The translations under genes and the position numbers were made by a program. Below the pieces are notes generated by a model. The model had not been told where the DNA came from. It saw only the letters and a program-made list of their open reading frames with translations, and did not search any database. 64,000 bases of DNA from Pseudomonas sediminis (GTDB lineage: Bacteria > Pseudomonadota > Gammaproteobacteria > Pseudomonadales > Pseudomonadaceae): contig NZ_NIQU01000010.1 of assembly GCF_002741105.1 (NCBI RefSeq), forward strand, positions 97,318 to 161,317. The letters run 5' to 3'. Below are positions 61,881 through 64,000 of this stretch, piece by piece. How positions within the stretch are numbered: position 1 is the stretch's first letter; each line of letters starts with the position of its first letter.

Positions 61881-63533
61881 TTACTCTCTTTGTACTTTAT
61901 TAGCGATCCATATAGGAAGAGCAAAAAAACCAACTACAGATGATGCAAGAGCGAATGCAGACAGTCCAGTGAGCCAATCGGCCCAATCAGGATAGGCCGA
62001 TTTCAGTAACGGCTGCATGAATAAGTCAGCCAGACCTGCGGCGCCTACGAACCCGAAAACAGCGGCCAACCAGCGATCCATACGAGACCGACGCATCTCG
62101 TTTCTAAAGCGACGCTCATCTAAATGCCACCTTGCCTGCTCCTTGCCGGAGGAAATTAGTCTCATTGTCCCTGCTGCATCAATTAAGTATTCAAGTGCAT
62201 CAGTAATTTCTCCAGCTTGGCTTGACTGATGGATCGTAGAATCAGCTAAAGCCAGAGTCTCGTAAGCATAAACAAGATATTCATCAGATGGAGGGGAGCT
62301 AGCCGTTGCACACGCCCGAGAAATAAGCATATTGTGATATTCAAAATGTTCCGCCCTAGCTTGGTTCTCCAACAGCCTCGCTGTAGTATTTTCATCATCC
62401 CAAGCGTCTTCAGGGTCATTAGACCGCCTCAACCAAGTCCAAAGCAATAACGATCTATTCCCATGAAAACAATAATCTTCAAAAGGGCGTAAGTCAGGCG
62501 GCAGCGGTGGCGGATTATCCATCTCCGAAGAACGCATCAAAATTCTGGATATTGATGCACTATATCTGTCAAACAGATCCATCTTGACTTGAGGCTGATC
62601 TAAAAATCGCATTAAAGATATTGATGGCCTCCCCTGCCATAACTGAACACCTACACCTTCAGCACTCCCCCTACCTCCGGCGACTACTTGCGATTTAATT
62701 GCATTTACATAAATAGATCGACAGAGGTCTATTGTCGCCTCCCACCCATCCTGCCCCTCGGAACCAGCAATCTGATGAAGAACCCATGTTTCTCCGTGCA
62801 GTTCAAAACGCCGCCCCTCTTTCCCAAGGGACTCCTCAAGGACTACCCGCGCTTTTTTACGCATATCCTTGATAATTTTTCGGCTGTTTTTATCGGATAT
62901 CTTTTGGCCACCAATTGAAACCACCCCTTCAAAGGCAGAAGGTAAAAGTTGCTCACCATCTATCCGCTGGAGCTTCGCCTGAACCCATATCTTTTCAAAG
63001 TAGCATTGAAATAAATTAACTACGCTTTTGATAAATTCATTTTCCGCGAGGTCAGCCCACACTGCATCAAGCTGAAAAGAAATAGACATAATGCCATTCG
63101 AATGAATCTTGAGCCATGGATAAATCGGTAGACTTAAACCTTCACGCTCCAGAACGAACGGAGCCAGAGCAGCGCGTAAGTACGGCGAAACCTGAGCAGA
63201 CTCAGAACCACTAATCCGCAGCTCATGAAAGGAAAGTTCCAAACAGAAAACTAGATCACCAGCAACGCATTCCGGCAAAGCATCGCTAAATTTTATACTC
63301 CAACAACTATCCCATTGGCGACCTTGTGGCTGAATCAATTCAAGCTGGATCTCACCATGCTCATCAATATAAATAGCTTTCAAATCCGAGAAACATACAG
63401 TTCTGACGATACCAGACCTAATCATCTTCTTGGCTGTCTTAATAAGATCTACATCAGCAACATCCAGTCCTACCGTGTAGTTATAGAAACAGTTCGCCTG
63501 TTGTACCTGCAGGCCTCTCGAACAAGTCATCAT
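61881..63533 (-). CDS. AT-rich orphan protein with C-terminal double membrane helix
   Basis: A 550-residue protein I do not recognise. ATG at 63533 (AGGA six bases before; a second ATG follows). Residues 1-300 are mixed alpha/beta with no motif; 310-470 are helical (DLRPFEDYCFHGNRSLLLWT; NQARAEHFEYHNMLISRACA; EYLVYAYETLALADSTIHQS); 490-545 carry two hydrophobic helices (WLAAVFGFVGAAGLADLFMQ, GLSAFALASSVVGFFALPIW). The layout (large cytoplasmic part, paired helices at the end) recalls CorA-like or membrane-effector proteins in defence loci. Clearly AT-richer than hrpA, so probably acquired. Confidence 0.7.
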   Translation of the reverse strand: MMTCSRGLQVQQANCFYNYTVGLDVADVDLIKTAKKMIRSGIVRTVCFSDLKAIYIDEHGEIQLELIQPQGRQWDSCWSIKFSDALPECVAGDLVFCLELSFHELRISGSESAQVSPYLRAALAPFVLEREGLSLPIYPWLKIHSNGIMSISFQLDAVWADLAENEFIKSVVNLFQCYFEKIWVQAKLQRIDGEQLLPSAFEGVVSIGGQKISDKNSRKIIKDMRKKARVVLEESLGKEGRRFELHGETWVLHQIAGSEGQDGWEATIDLCRSIYVNAIKSQVVAGGRGSAEGVGVQLWQGRPSISLMRFLDQPQVKMDLFDRYSASISRILMRSSEMDNPPPLPPDLRPFEDYCFHGNRSLLLWTWLRRSNDPEDAWDDENTTARLLENQARAEHFEYHNMLISRACATASSPPSDEYLVYAYETLALADSTIHQSSQAGEITDALEYLIDAAGTMRLISSGKEQARWHLDERRFRNEMRRSRMDRWLAAVFGFVGAAGLADLFMQPLLKSAYPDWADWLTGLSAFALASSVVGFFALPIWIANKVQRE

Positions 63534-63770
63534 CAAAATCCTTCTTTACAAGATGCATAGAAATAGCACACAAAACCAATATAGCCGAAAGTTAAAAAAA
63601 ACCCGACAAATTGGAAGACGCACCAGAAGATCAATTAAAATCTTAATAAAAAATAACGACCAGAGACACCACTATATCAGCTCACCCATACATTAATTCG
63701 CACGCTTCCTACCGATATCGCCCAAATTCCCCACCTTGCCCTCTCCCCCTCACCCGCGCTACAGTCCGCC
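63534..63770. other. AT-rich intergenic, no gene seen
   Basis: About 240 bases of low GC with A-runs (AAAAAAACCCG at 63596) and no credible frame; may hold the promoter of the orphan gene. GC content rises again from about 63715. Confidence 0.5.
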
Positions 63771-63773
63771 CTG

Positions 63774-64000
63774 TCACGGTAAATCCCGTGACCGGGTGTG
63801 GTAGCCCGATTCACACGAAGGCGCGGTAGCGCCATAGTCGAGAGCAGGCGCTTTTTTTGTGCCTGCTGTTTTCTCGCGCATTTATGGCGGGCCGTGTGAG
63901 GCAGGCTTCGGCCTGGCCGGCGTCCTTCGTGGGTCGGTCTACCACCCTTGCACGGTCCGCCTCCATATCGTGTGGTAGCGAATGGAACGCGGCTCCTTAA
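63774..64000 (+). ncRNA. C4-like antisense RNA leader, partial
   Basis: A chain of short hairpins: GTCACGG/CCGTGAC (63773-63792), GGCGC-GGTA-GCGCC (63820-63833), AGCAGGC/GCCTGCT with a T-rich loop (63843-63867). Two loop-side segments are complementary to sequence 110-140 bases downstream: CACGAAGG (63814) with CCTTCGTG (63924), and GTGGTAG (63798) with CTACCAC (63939). Two separate complementary boxes in one transcript are the design of phage C4 RNA, which is cut from its mRNA leader and represses the gene behind it. The controlled gene would lie beyond the window. Assignment is by design, not by family search. Confidence 0.5.

Overview
The window reads as chromosome of a Pseudomonas. Most of it is GC-rich, and the gene families (cyo oxidase, arsRBCH, agmatine deiminase with a polyamine binding protein, a DUF2790 protein, HrpA, a FabH-like synthase) and short dispersed repeats fit that genus, perhaps the mendocina/alcaligenes side. 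Species is an inference. No rRNA, tRNA or CRISPR array was seen.

Layout. 1-2661: end of an AraC-type regulator, then a copper/RiPP operon on the minus strand (EGKCG-repeat precursor, MNIO maturase, DUF2063 partner, DoxX protein). 2662-5446: an AT-rich insert of three orphan genes with integron-cassette marks (one good attC, two further GTTAGAY cores, no integrase), one encoding a HEPN-type protein. 5447-6276: ECF sigma factor and zinc-finger anti-sigma, probably the regulators of the RiPP operon, with a small MITE just upstream. 6492-16206: metabolic and transport genes (FabH-like synthase, glutamate-synthase-like flavoprotein, polyamine SBP-aguA, LysR, nadR-pnuC, TPR protein). 16357-21314: a polymorphic toxin with a CdiA-type nuclease-like C-terminus, followed by a tail of immunity-type genes, one broken by an 8-bp tandem repeat. 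21315-23020: a decayed zone with fragments of an FAD monooxygenase, an SDR and a LysR gene, next to an intact FAD monooxygenase.

24388-32210: lipoprotein, HIT, GST, MFS-like carriers, a Tat-exported SDR with a divergent LysR, and a ClpP-fold protein. 32371-32915: a 0.5-kb inverted-repeat element. 33032-38393: a carboxylate uptake/catabolism locus (two unrelated carriers, LigI-like amidohydrolase, GntR/UTRA regulator, SDR). 38457-47477: small regulators and enzymes, glutaredoxin, a chemoreceptor and a lipase-like hydrolase. 47774-50609: arsRBCH, preceded by a second MITE. 51346-56175: cyoABCDE on the minus strand. 56783-61698: a thioredoxin-like pair and hrpA. 61881-64000: an AT-rich membrane-anchored orphan protein and, at the edge, a structured region that looks like a C4-type antisense RNA leader, which suggests mobile DNA continues beyond the window.

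The parts most worth following are the RiPP operon split from its sigma factor by cassette-like DNA, the orphan and HEPN cassette genes, the toxin/immunity array, and the orphan gene plus RNA at the right end.
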